In this document: piece by piece, positions 1 through 7,703 of the stretch
How positions within the stretch are numbered: position 1 is the stretch's first letter
Layout of the letters: every line of letters starts with the position of its first letter
Assembly: GCA_016234655.1 (NCBI GenBank)
Contig: JACRAU010000002.1
Span: forward strand, 1 to 43,877
Direction: 5' to 3'
DNA: 43,877 nucleotides
DNA from: Betaproteobacteria bacterium
Lineage (GTDB): Bacteria > Pseudomonadota > Gammaproteobacteria > Burkholderiales > Thiobacillaceae
Made by a program: the position numbers and the translations under genes
Notes under the pieces: model-generated
Seen by the model: only the letters and a program-made list of their open reading frames with translations
The model's database searches: none
What the model was told of the DNA's origin: nothing

Positions 1-1
1 C

Positions 2-133
2 TTCAGAACCGTGTCCGACGAACTGCTTGCATCCGCTGTCAAAAAACTCAATCATAGACCGCGCAAATGCCTCGGCTACCGAACCCCTCATGAGGTCTTT
101 CAGGAAGCTAAGCGTGGTGCACTTGGAATGTGA
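2..133 (+). CDS. IS30-family transposase, C-terminal end (partial)
   Basis: This open frame enters from the left edge and stops at TGA 131-133, leaving 43 residues. It contains LNHRPRKCLGYRTPHEVF, the highly conserved end of IS30-family DDE transposases. The family cuts and joins its own element through short terminal inverted repeats. The rest of the gene lies outside the window, so it cannot be judged intact or broken. It points towards ruvC, which is on the opposite strand, so the element sits just downstream of ruvC, where ruvA usually follows. The right inverted repeat should fall near the stop codon, but it cannot be delimited without the left end. Confidence 0.85.
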   Translation, partial: FRTVSDELLASAVKKLNHRPRKCLGYRTPHEVFQEAKRGALGM

Positions 134-165
134 ATCCACCATGGATATCGCCCTACTGCGTAGCT

Positions 166-198
166 CCCTCTCCCGCCGGGAGAGGGTTGGGGTGAGGG
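166..198. repeat. GC-rich intergenic hairpin repeat, copy 1
   Basis: CCCTCTCCC (166-174) and GGGAGAGGG (178-186) form a 9-bp perfect stem with a 3-base loop. A tail reading TTGGGGTGAGGG follows. The same unit recurs inverted at 249-289 and in variant form at 2247-2283. It resembles the short REP-like hairpins scattered between genes in many proteobacteria. Copies 1 and 2 face each other between the IS30 end and the ruvC stop, so they could also help end transcription from both sides. Confidence 0.7.
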
Positions 199-248
199 TA
201 AACATCGCGCACACCCCGGCAATAACCGATACAACCATGGCTCTGCAC

Positions 249-289
249 TTTCCCTCACCCCTAGCCCCTCCCCCGGAGGGGGAGGGGAA
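249..289. repeat. GC-rich intergenic hairpin repeat, copy 2 (inverted)
   Basis: This is the reverse-complement orientation of copy 1. It begins with CCCTCACCCC, matching the tail of copy 1 on the other strand, followed by the hairpin CCCCTCCCCC / GGGGGAGGGG. It lies about 35 bases downstream of the ruvC stop. Confidence 0.7.
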
Positions 290-324
290 GGTGCATGCGG
301 CGAGGGCGGGACAATACTCCCGCA

Positions 325-843
325 TCAAAGCATCCGCCCCGCGCGCCGGCGGCGGCCGGCGGTGACCAGACCGCCCAGGCCGTGGCCGCCGTGGGCATGG
401 CAGATCGCGCAGGCCAGGGCATCGGCCGCGTCAGAACTGGGCTCGCCCGGCAGCTTAAGCAGCCGCATCACCATGTGCATGACCTGCTGCTTGTCGGCAT
501 GGCCGTTGCCGACCACGGCCTGCTTCACCTGCAGGGCCGTGTATTCGTAGACCGATTGGCCGACATGAGTGAGCGCGGCGATGGCCGCGCCGCGGGCCTG
601 GCCCAAGAGCAGGGTGGATTGCGGATTGACGTTGACGAACACCTTCTCGACCGCGCTGGCCTCGGGCCGGTAGGTCTCGATGATCTCCTGTACGCCGGCG
701 AACAGGATCTTGATCCGCTCGGGCAGTTCGCCGACCTGGGTACGCACCACGCCGCTAGCGACGTAGTTCAACTTCTGGCCATCCTGGTCGATCACCCCAT
801 AGCCCATCGCGCGCAGACCGGGATCAATACCAAGAATTCGCAC
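325..843 (-). CDS. ruvC: Crossover junction endodeoxyribonuclease RuvC
   Basis: The product is the Holliday-junction resolvase that nicks four-way DNA junctions after RuvAB branch migration. It has 172 residues, against 173 in E. coli. All four metal-binding acidic residues are in the expected places: D7 (GIDPG), E66 (AVEKVF), D138 and D141 (SSDAAD). The start is a GTG at 841-843, chosen because the conserved N-terminus RILGIDPG begins there and a GAGG lies about seven bases upstream. An upstream extension of the frame runs antisense-free but out of frame through yebC and is not real. It begins 8 bases after yebC ends, so the two are probably cotranscribed. ruvA and ruvB are not next to it; an IS30 end lies downstream instead. 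Confidence 0.95.
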   Translation of the reverse strand: MRILGIDPGLRAMGYGVIDQDGQKLNYVASGVVRTQVGELPERIKILFAGVQEIIETYRPEASAVEKVFVNVNPQSTLLLGQARGAAIAALTHVGQSVYEYTALQVKQAVVGNGHADKQQVMHMVMRLLKLPGEPSSDAADALACAICHAHGGHGLGGLVTAGRRRRAGRML

Positions 844-851
844 CAAGCGCC

Positions 852-1580
852 TCAGTCGGGAAGAATTGCCGAGGTGTAGACCTCCTGCACGTCGTCGAGG
901 CTCTCCATCATGTCGAGCAGCTTCTGGAACTTCACCGCGTCGTCGCCGGCTACTTCGGTCTCGTTCAGGGGCTTCATCACGGTCTCGGCCATGGCCACGG
1001 TAAAACCGGCCTTTTCCAGGGCCTCTTTCACATGGGTCAGGTCGTCGTAGGGCGCGGTGAGCACCTCGATCGAACCGTCCTCGTTCGGAATCACGTCCTC
1101 GGCGCCCGCCTCCAGCGCGGCCTCCATCACCGCATCCTCGCTGGCACCGGGGGCCAGGATGATCTGGCCGCAATGCTTGAACTGGAAGGCCACGCAGCCG
1201 TCGGTACCCATATTGCCGCCGTTCTTGGCGAAGGCATGGCGCACGTCGGCCACGGTGCGGGTCTTGTTGTCGGTCAGACAGTCGACGATCACCGCCGCGC
1301 CGCCCGGGCCGTAACCCTCGTAGCGAATCTCTTCGTAGTTCACGCCGTCGAGCTGGCCGGTGCCGCGCTTGACCGCGTTCTCGATGTTGTCCTTGGGCAT
1401 GGACTCGGCCTTGGCCTTGTCGATGGCCAGGCGCAGGCGCGGATTGGCGCCGGGGTCGCCGCCGCCCATCTTGGCGGCCACGGTGATTTCCTTGATCAGT
1501 CGCGTGAAGATCTTGCCCCGCTTGGCGTCCTGACGGCCCTTGCGGTGCTGGATATTTGCCCATTTGCTATGTCCGGCCAT
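852..1580 (-). CDS. yebC: YebC/TACO1-family regulator
   Basis: The product is a YebC/TACO1-family protein of 242 residues, the usual length. It begins with the hallmark [20 protein letters not shown], and RYEGYGPGG near residue 85 is the second family signature. Older literature describes the family as DNA-binding regulators; newer work on some members links it to ribosomes translating proline-rich stretches. Which role applies here cannot be read from sequence. It lies directly upstream of ruvC with a 8-base gap, an arrangement common in proteobacteria, which suggests one transcript. Confidence 0.93.
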   Translation of the reverse strand: MAGHSKWANIQHRKGRQDAKRGKIFTRLIKEITVAAKMGGGDPGANPRLRLAIDKAKAESMPKDNIENAVKRGTGQLDGVNYEEIRYEGYGPGGAAVIVDCLTDNKTRTVADVRHAFAKNGGNMGTDGCVAFQFKHCGQIILAPGASEDAVMEAALEAGAEDVIPNEDGSIEVLTAPYDDLTHVKEALEKAGFTVAMAETVMKPLNETEVAGDDAVKFQKLLDMMESLDDVQEVYTSAILPD

Positions 1581-1635
1581 GATCCCTGCCTAATGCCACA
1601 AAATGAAAGCCGGTATTCTACCCTGCCCCGTCCGC

Positions 1636-2205
1636 TCAGACAGCCAGGGCGCGGGCCGTACGCACCGTTTCGGCAGTCAGATCGCGCAGGCGCTTGGCCA
1701 GATCGGCATCCTTGAGCATGCCGTCGGCAGCGAAGGCCTGATCGGCATGGCCCACCGCGACCATGCCCGGCAGCACCACCATGCCTACGGTGTTGAGCAC
1801 ATTGCGCACGGCATCCAAGCCACGCAGGCCACCCAGACTACCGGGCGAGGCAGAAATCAGCGCCGCCGGCTTGCCGGCGAAGGGGTTGGCGCCGCGCACC
1901 CGCGGCGTGCGCGACACCCAGTCGAGGGTGTTCTTGAGCACGGCCGAGATCGAGTTGTTGTACTCGGGCGAGGCGACGATCAGGCCGTGGTGCTGGGCCA
2001 CGATCTCCTGTAGGCGGAAGGCGTGTTCCGGCGGGCCGTCGCCGGCCTCGATGTCGCCGTCATAGAGCGGCATGGGGAATTCGCGCAGGTCGAGAAAGGT
2101 CGCCTCCGCGCCGGCCGCGACGACCTCGCGCGCCGCCAATCGGGCCAGTTGTTTGTTGAACGAGCCCTGCCGGGTGCTGCCGGCAAAAACCAAAATGCGG
2201 GTCAT
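1636..2205 (-). CDS. NADPH-dependent FMN reductase family protein
   Basis: This is a 189-residue flavodoxin-fold oxidoreductase. The phosphate-binding loop GSTRQGSFNKQ near residue 9 and SPEYNNSISAVLKNTLDW near residue 80 are the classic marks of the FMN_red family (chromate and azo/quinone reductases, SsuE relatives). Such enzymes bind FMN and use NAD(P)H to reduce quinones, flavins or metal ions in the cytoplasm. The physiological acceptor cannot be told from sequence. It is encoded upstream of yebC with a 55-base gap, and a GGAC-type ribosome site precedes the ATG. Confidence 0.88.
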   Translation of the reverse strand: MTRILVFAGSTRQGSFNKQLARLAAREVVAAGAEATFLDLREFPMPLYDGDIEAGDGPPEHAFRLQEIVAQHHGLIVASPEYNNSISAVLKNTLDWVSRTPRVRGANPFAGKPAALISASPGSLGGLRGLDAVRNVLNTVGMVVLPGMVAVGHADQAFAADGMLKDADLAKRLRDLTAETVRTARALAV

Positions 2206-2246
2206 GCAAAGGTCCTTTAACTAAAGCTCGCGCAGCGAGGCTGCGT

Positions 2247-2283
2247 CCCTCTCCCCCTCCGGGGGAGAGCTAGGAGAGAGGGA
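2247..2283. repeat. GC-rich intergenic hairpin repeat, copy 3
   Basis: CCCTCTCCCCCTCCGGGGGAGAG followed by a GAGAGAGGG tail is a diverged copy of the units at 166-198 and 249-289. It fills most of the gap between the pirin stop and the FMN reductase start, where it could act as a transcription stop or mRNA stabiliser. Confidence 0.6.
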
Positions 2284-2300
2284 GACCGTTCATTGAACGG

Positions 2301-3002
2301 TCAAGCGGGTAAATCGAACAGCAGAACTTCGGACTCATCCTCTGCGACGAATTCGAGCCGGGTTTCATCGGCGATCTTGGCGCCGTCGCCGGTCACCATG
2401 GCCAGGCCGTTCAACCGCATCTTACCTCGCGCGAGGTGGACATAGGCCTTGCGGCCAGCGGGGAGATCGAAGGCGACACTGGCGCCCGGACCGAGCAGGC
2501 CGGCATAGAGACGGGCATCCTGATGAATCAGGACGCTGCCGTCGCGGCCGTCCGGCGAGGCGACGATGCGCAGCCGATCGCGCTTTTCTTCCGGCGCGAA
2601 GTGCTTCTGCTCATAACCGGGATCGATGCCGCGCTCGGCCGGCAGCAACCAGATTTGCAGGAAGTGCACCTGCGCCTCGTTCGAGCCGTTGAACTCGCTA
2701 TGGCGGATGCCGGGCCCGGCGCTCATGCGCTGCACATCGCCGGGTCGGATGACCGAACCATTGCCCAGGCTGTCCTTGTGCTCCAAGGCGCCATCGAGCA
2801 CATAAGTGACAATCTCCATGTCCTGATGACCGTGGGTGGCAAAACCACCGCCCGGCGCCACGGTGTCGTCGTTGATCACCCGCAGCACACTGAAGCCCAT
2901 CTCGTTCGGATCGTAGTAATCGGCAAAGGAGAAGCTGTGCCAGGAATCGAGCCAGCCGTGGTCGGCATGGCCGCGCCGATTGTGGGGTCTTAGGATAATC
3001 AT
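2301..3002 (-). CDS. Pirin family protein (YhhW-like)
   Basis: This 233-residue bicupin belongs to the pirin family. The N-terminal cupin carries the metal ligands in YhhW-like positions: H57 and H59 ([10 protein letters not shown]), then H101 and E103 (GIRHSEF). E. coli YhhW has quercetin dioxygenase activity in vitro; the natural substrate is generally unknown. The start is the ATG at 3000-3002, preceded by GGGAG at eight bases. The longer open frame upstream to 3254 lacks homology and overlaps the divergent methyltransferase gene, so it was not used. Confidence 0.92.
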   Translation of the reverse strand: MIILRPHNRRGHADHGWLDSWHSFSFADYYDPNEMGFSVLRVINDDTVAPGGGFATHGHQDMEIVTYVLDGALEHKDSLGNGSVIRPGDVQRMSAGPGIRHSEFNGSNEAQVHFLQIWLLPAERGIDPGYEQKHFAPEEKRDRLRIVASPDGRDGSVLIHQDARLYAGLLGPGASVAFDLPAGRKAYVHLARGKMRLNGLAMVTGDGAKIADETRLEFVAEDESEVLLFDLPA

Positions 3003-3026
3003 CGCGCGTCTCCCATCTATGCGTCC

Positions 3027-3054
3027 CATATAATGCCGCGAATGTAAAACACAA
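3027..3054 (-). promoter_or_regulatory. Possible sigma70-type promoter of the pirin gene
   Basis: On the minus strand, TTGTGT (3049-3054) and TATATG (3027-3032) are separated by 16 bases, about 25 bases before the pirin ATG. The match is partial. A plus-strand TATAAT (3029-3034) overlaps it but has no convincing -35 box. Confidence 0.35.
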
Positions 3055-3161
3055 GAGGCCGCCGCGACCGATGCGCTGCACAATGCCAAGCGACTCGGCC
3101 ATGCGCTCATTCGCGACGTATTTGGCTGACTGCGGGCGGCAAACATGAATAGGGAAACAAG

Positions 3162-3776
3162 ATGATCGATTTCGACAGCAAGGCCCGCGAGTGGGACGAC
3201 AACCCGGTGTTCGTCGAGCGCGGCCGCAAGATGGCCGAGGCCATCCGCCGACAAGTGCCGCTCAATAAAGACATGCAGGCCTTGGACTATGGCTGCGGCA
3301 CCGGCCTATTGAGCTTTCCGCTCAAGGATATGCTCGGCCACATCACCCTCAAAGACACCTCGACCGGCATGCTGGAAGTGCTGCGCGAGAAGATCGCCGC
3401 CCAGGGCGTGAACAACATGACGGTGCGCCAGACCGACCTCACCGCCGAACCCTTGCCGGACGAGCGCTACGGCCTGATCTACAGTTCGATGACCTTGCAC
3501 CACATCCCGGACACCGGCCATATCCTGCGCGTCTTCCACGACCTGCTCAATCCCGGCGGCACGCTGTGCCTCGCGGACCTGGACCGAGAGGACGGCTCCT
3601 TCCACGGCCTGGAGGTCGACGTGCACCATGGCTTCGACCGCGCGGCGCTGGCGGCCCAGGCCGAACGGGCCGGCTTCGCCGACATCCGTTTCGACACCGT
3701 GTTCGAGATCGTCAAGGAAAGCGAAGCCGGCGCGCGCGCCTACCCGGTGTTTCTCATGACGGCCGTAAGACCCTAA
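3162..3776 (+). CDS. Class I SAM-dependent methyltransferase (type 11/12)
   Basis: This is a 204-residue stand-alone Rossmann-fold methyltransferase. Motif [15 protein letters not shown], lies at about residues 41-54. The acidic residue after strand 2 falls in [11 protein letters not shown], and [10 protein letters not shown] near 110 is the post-motif region of ubiquinone/trans-aconitate-type enzymes. The substrate is unknown. It is transcribed away from the pirin gene and convergently with the large fusion protein, with only 17 bases between the two stop codons. It is the only plus-strand gene in the first 24 kb besides the IS fragment. Confidence 0.88.
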   Translation: MIDFDSKAREWDDNPVFVERGRKMAEAIRRQVPLNKDMQALDYGCGTGLLSFPLKDMLGHITLKDTSTGMLEVLREKIAAQGVNNMTVRQTDLTAEPLPDERYGLIYSSMTLHHIPDTGHILRVFHDLLNPGGTLCLADLDREDGSFHGLEVDVHHGFDRAALAAQAERAGFADIRFDTVFEIVKESEAGARAYPVFLMTAVRP

Positions 3777-3793
3777 AAACCGACGCGGCGGAA

Positions 3794-6700
3794 TCAGGCC
3801 AGATAGGACGACAGGCAGGTCGGCGTCGTCTTGGTCTCCATCTCCCGAATGCCGATCGGCGGCGCATTCGTGTCGTTCGATTTGGCGACGGGCTCCACCG
3901 CTTTCACCGCCAGGCCGGGAATCGCCAAGCCTTGAATGGCTTGGCGCGGCTGGCCCGCCTGTGCCGGGCCGGTCAGTTCCAACACCCCCTTGAGCACCAA
4001 GTCGGCGACATAGGCCCAACGTTCACTGTCGGCATAGGCCTCCAGGCTCGGATGCTGCTCGGCGATGAATTGCAGCTCACGATAAAGGCCGGCATCGACC
4101 TGATAGGTCGTGAAATAGGGATTGCCCGGCACGCTCAACTCGATCCGCGGCTCGGTGCCGTCGGCATTGATCTCGAGTTTGATGCGCAGGCCGGAGTTCA
4201 AGCGCAAGTATGCCTTGCGGCTGACGCCCTGTTCGAAATCGCTCAGGCGCTGACGCTGGCGGAAATATTGCGCCACTTCCTTGTGTATCGGCGCGGAGGG
4301 GTTGTGCACGACCCGGCTGTAGTAGGAACCGGCATGCGCGCCGGGCAAGCGGCGGATGAAGATATAGCCGAAATTGACCGCATCGAGCCCGGCATCGCGA
4401 TAGTTGCGCAGCCATTTGTCGAGTTCCTCGTTGTAGGCCGCGTAGCTCTGGCCGAAGGGGGCATGGCTATGCGGCACCGAAAACAGAATCTCGTCGCGGT
4501 CGGCGGTATGCAGCACCAGCATGTGCGCCGCATCGCCCTGCCACCAGCCATCCAGCTTGGCCCGATAGCTCGGCACGTCGACCAGATCGGTCACGATGCA
4601 CAAGGCGCCATCGGGATTGAGCTGCGCCGCCGCCTCGGCGACGATGCGCCGCAACACCCCCTCGCCCGTGCGGCCGCCATCGCGGAAACCGAGGTCGCCG
4701 TGCGGGCTGGGCACGAAGGGCGGGTTGGCCAGGATCACGTCGAAACGCGCATCCTTCTGCGGCGCATAAAGATCGCCCAGACAGAAGCGCGCATTGTCGA
4801 TGCCGTTGAGTTGGGCGTTGAATCGCGCGAAGCGCACCGCGCGCGGGTTCAAGTCGACGCCGACCACCTCGCGCGCGTAACGGCTGCCACTCAAGGCCTG
4901 CACGCCGGAGCCGGTGCACAGATCGAGCAGCTTGCCGCAGGCCCTGCGCGGCGCGGCGTGCACCAGGCCCCGGCTATCCAGGCCGATGTACATGACCGGG
5001 TTCTCGTCGATCCGATCCCCTTCGCGATCCAGCATGTAGCGATGATCGGTCGCCAGATAGAGCCCCTCGACGCTGAAGATGTCGACCCGCGAGGCCCAAC
5101 GGCCATCGCGTTGCCGGAGCAAGCCCAGCCGCGCCATGGCGTCGAACAAGGCATCGCCGAAGAGGCCGCGCGCGCGCGCCTCCGGCAGCGCCGCCCTCAG
5201 CAGGAACAGGCGGACGAGATCGGCCAAGGGCGAATCCGGCAACAGATAGCGGTCGTAGTAATACAGGCGCGTCGGCTCGATCAGTTGCAGGGATTCCACC
5301 TTGAGCAAGGCGCAGACCGCCGACTCTTCGTAGCCCGCGTCCTTGAGCACGGTACGCAAGGCCAAGGCGGTTCGCGGCAGGCGATAGCTCTCGTCGGCGA
5401 AGGAGGCCAAGGTGAGGCTAGCCTCCTTGGGCAAGGCATGGTCTTCGTCAGTATCCTGTTCTGGCATCTCCAGCCTCAGGTCGTAAGCGCGCATGCGCCC
5501 GGCCAGCGCCCCGATCTTCTCGCGCCATTCCAAGGTCGTGGCCTGCTGTTCGGTGCGCAGACGTTCCAGCCGGGGCGCATCGCCGTCGATCAAGGTCAAC
5601 AGCAGTTGCACCTCGGCTTGGTCCAGGCGGACGGCCGGCACGATGCCGTCGGCATCCAACAATTGCGATCCGTTCAAGGGATCGAGCAGCAAGACCGCGC
5701 GGGCGGATAGTTGGCTACGCGCCGGCACGCCATAGGGGCTGTCGGCGAACAGGCGGCTGGTTTCCTTGTAGCGCGCGCCCTTGGCCGACAACTCGCGCAG
5801 CTCTTCCTCGCTCCACGGGCAGCCTTCCGTCTCGCCGGAAAACAAGGCCCGATCCAATTGCCGCATCAAGTCCACGGGCGACGGCTGGCCGGCGGCAAGG
5901 CCATGCGGCAAGGCCCCGTCCGTCACCTTGGCCAAGTGATGCGCGTAATCGAGCACGGGCACATGCCGCTTCGAGATGCGCAGGTTTTCCAGGAACAAGT
6001 AGTCGATGTCGGTGGACAGGAAGGTCTCGATCGCCTCTTCCGGCGTCTCGACGATGGGCTGGCCCGCGACGTTGAAGCTGGTGTTGAGCACTACCGGCGG
6101 CCCCTTGCGCGTCGCCGCCAGCGCACGGCACAGCTTGTGCATGAACGGATTGTCCGCCGCCGTCACCGTTTGCACCCGGCCGGAGCCATCGTGGTGGGTC
6201 ACGGCGGGAATTTGCTTATGGAATTCCGGCCGGATTTGCGACACAACCAGCATGAAGGGCGATGGCACCTTCTGCTCGAATACCTGCTCGATGTCCTCTT
6301 CCGGAATGACCGGCGCGAAGGGCCGGAAGGCCTCGCGGAACTTCACCCGCGCGTTGAGGATGTCCTTCATCCGCTCGAAGCCGGGGTCGGCCAGGATGGA
6401 GCGGTGACCCAAGGCCCTGGGGCCGAACTCGGAGCCGCCCTCGAAGCGCGCGATCACATGGCCCTTGGCCAAGGCCCGCGCCGTCTGCTCGACCACCGAT
6501 GCTTGATCGAGCCGTTCGACGACGATCCGGTCGGCAAACTTGTCCAAGGCCGATTGGATGCTCGCCTCGCCATAGGCGCGGCCCAGGGTGGCCCGCTTCA
6601 TGGCCGGGCGCGCGCGCCCGCCCTCGTGCTCGGCATAGGCCCACAGGGCGCAACCGGCGGCAATACCGGCGTCGCCGGCGGCGGGGAAAATGAAGATGTC

Positions 6701-7639
6701 TTCGAGGCTCAACTCGCGCAGCATCTTGTAATTGGCGACGGAGTTCAATGCCACGCCGCCCGCCAGGCACAGCCTGCGCATGCCCGTGCGCTTGAGCGCG
6801 AGCCCGGCGACGTGCAGCAGCGCCTGCTCCAACTCGTGCTGTATCTTCCACGCCAGATCGACCAGATAAGGGCGCAGATAGGCCTTGCCCGCGCCGTCGT
6901 CGTACCGCTTCTCCAGCGCGGCGACCTCCAGGAACACGTCGTAGGCGGAGATATCCAGGCTATAGCTGTCCTTGCGCGTGCGAATCCACGGCTGCCAATG
7001 TTCTTGCTTGCCGCCATAGGGCGCGAGGCCCATCAGTTTGCCCGCCTCGGGCACGTTGACCGAGGTGCCGACCCGGGTGGAGAAACCCGCCTTGCGGCTG
7101 ACGTATTCGTAGAGGAAGCCCAAGGTGGACAGCGCGGCCAAATGCGAGGGCACGCCCTCTTCATGCAACAACTCGATCTCGGCGCCGCTCGCTTTATAGA
7201 GCGTATAGGACTCGGTTTGCCGCTCACGGCTGCTGCCCGAGGCATCCACGACGAAGATCACCGCATCGTCGAAACCCGATGGCCAATAGGCGCTGTAGGC
7301 ATGCATCAGGTGATGGCCCGGCGTCTCGCGCACCTTGCCGGCGAACTCCGGCGGCAGGCTGCGGCGCAGGATATCCGCGCCATGGTCGATGCCCGGCATA
7401 TTGGCGCTGATGGTCGCCACATCGGACAGGCCGATGCCGCAGGCCTCCAGGCAATACCGGATGGACTCGTACGGCAGTTGAATTTGCGCCGGATCGCCGA
7501 TCGCCTGATGCAGAAAACCGACGCTGTGCTTGAGCCGGTCCAGCCGCTCCTGATGGATCGCGACGACGACTTCGCCCTCGCGCACCAAGGCGGCGGACCG
7601 GTCATGGCCGAGATTGAGGCCTAAATGATAGTGGGGCAT
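3794..7639 (-). CDS. NodU/TobZ-type carbamoyltransferase fused to a methyltransferase
   Basis: This is a 1281-residue multidomain enzyme. Residues 4-340 form the Kae1-like carbamoyltransferase core, with LGLNLGHDRSAAL at the start, the HHLMHAYSAYW metal-binding histidines near 110, GGVALNSVANYKML near 295 and GDAGIAAG near 322. Residues 350-560 are the carbamoyltransferase C-terminal domain, with GGSEFGPRALGHRSILAD. Such enzymes move a carbamoyl group from carbamoyl phosphate to a hydroxyl. Residues 590-740 are an unassigned linker. Residues 755-860 look like the winged-helix part (DUF7059-like) of the next domain. Residues 903-1060 form a methyltransferase with LLDLCTGSGVQA and NPPFVPSP. A Pro/Ala-rich tail ends in TPTCLSSYLA. 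The ATG at 7637-7639 is preferred over 7645 because GGGAG sits eight bases before it. The gene follows a hybrid kinase gene after about 60 bases. Substrate and pathway are unknown. Confidence 0.88.
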   Translation of the reverse strand: MPHYHLGLNLGHDRSAALVREGEVVVAIHQERLDRLKHSVGFLHQAIGDPAQIQLPYESIRYCLEACGIGLSDVATISANMPGIDHGADILRRSLPPEFAGKVRETPGHHLMHAYSAYWPSGFDDAVIFVVDASGSSRERQTESYTLYKASGAEIELLHEEGVPSHLAALSTLGFLYEYVSRKAGFSTRVGTSVNVPEAGKLMGLAPYGGKQEHWQPWIRTRKDSYSLDISAYDVFLEVAALEKRYDDGAGKAYLRPYLVDLAWKIQHELEQALLHVAGLALKRTGMRRLCLAGGVALNSVANYKMLRELSLEDIFIFPAAGDAGIAAGCALWAYAEHEGGRARPAMKRATLGRAYGEASIQSALDKFADRIVVERLDQASVVEQTARALAKGHVIARFEGGSEFGPRALGHRSILADPGFERMKDILNARVKFREAFRPFAPVIPEEDIEQVFEQKVPSPFMLVVSQIRPEFHKQIPAVTHHDGSGRVQTVTAADNPFMHKLCRALAATRKGPPVVLNTSFNVAGQPIVETPEEAIETFLSTDIDYLFLENLRISKRHVPVLDYAHHLAKVTDGALPHGLAAGQPSPVDLMRQLDRALFSGETEGCPWSEEELRELSAKGARYKETSRLFADSPYGVPARSQLSARAVLLLDPLNGSQLLDADGIVPAVRLDQAEVQLLLTLIDGDAPRLERLRTEQQATTLEWREKIGALAGRMRAYDLRLEMPEQDTDEDHALPKEASLTLASFADESYRLPRTALALRTVLKDAGYEESAVCALLKVESLQLIEPTRLYYYDRYLLPDSPLADLVRLFLLRAALPEARARGLFGDALFDAMARLGLLRQRDGRWASRVDIFSVEGLYLATDHRYMLDREGDRIDENPVMYIGLDSRGLVHAAPRRACGKLLDLCTGSGVQALSGSRYAREVVGVDLNPRAVRFARFNAQLNGIDNARFCLGDLYAPQKDARFDVILANPPFVPSPHGDLGFRDGGRTGEGVLRRIVAEAAAQLNPDGALCIVTDLVDVPSYRAKLDGWWQGDAAHMLVLHTADRDEILFSVPHSHAPFGQSYAAYNEELDKWLRNYRDAGLDAVNFGYIFIRRLPGAHAGSYYSRVVHNPSAPIHKEVAQYFRQRQRLSDFEQGVSRKAYLRLNSGLRIKLEINADGTEPRIELSVPGNPYFTTYQVDAGLYRELQFIAEQHPSLEAYADSERWAYVADLVLKGVLELTGPAQAGQPRQAIQGLAIPGLAVKAVEPVAKSNDTNAPPIGIREMETKTTPTCLSSYLA

Positions 7640-7703
7640 GCGCATTTCTCCCTTGACGTTTTTCTACCTCTGTTGTCGAGGCCATGCTGGAGCCCTCAAG
7701 CCG

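Noticed and set aside
3034..3129. Short plus-strand frame ending [18 protein letters not shown] then TGA, possible gene remnant before the methyltransferase
   Set aside because: It has no start codon, is only about 30 codons, and I do not recognise the family. It may be chance, as it lies in a promoter region.
3566..7624. Two long plus-strand frames (714 and 637 codons) opposite the fusion protein
   Set aside because: They mirror codon bias of the minus-strand gene, which has clear enzyme motifs. Their own translations show no family motifs.
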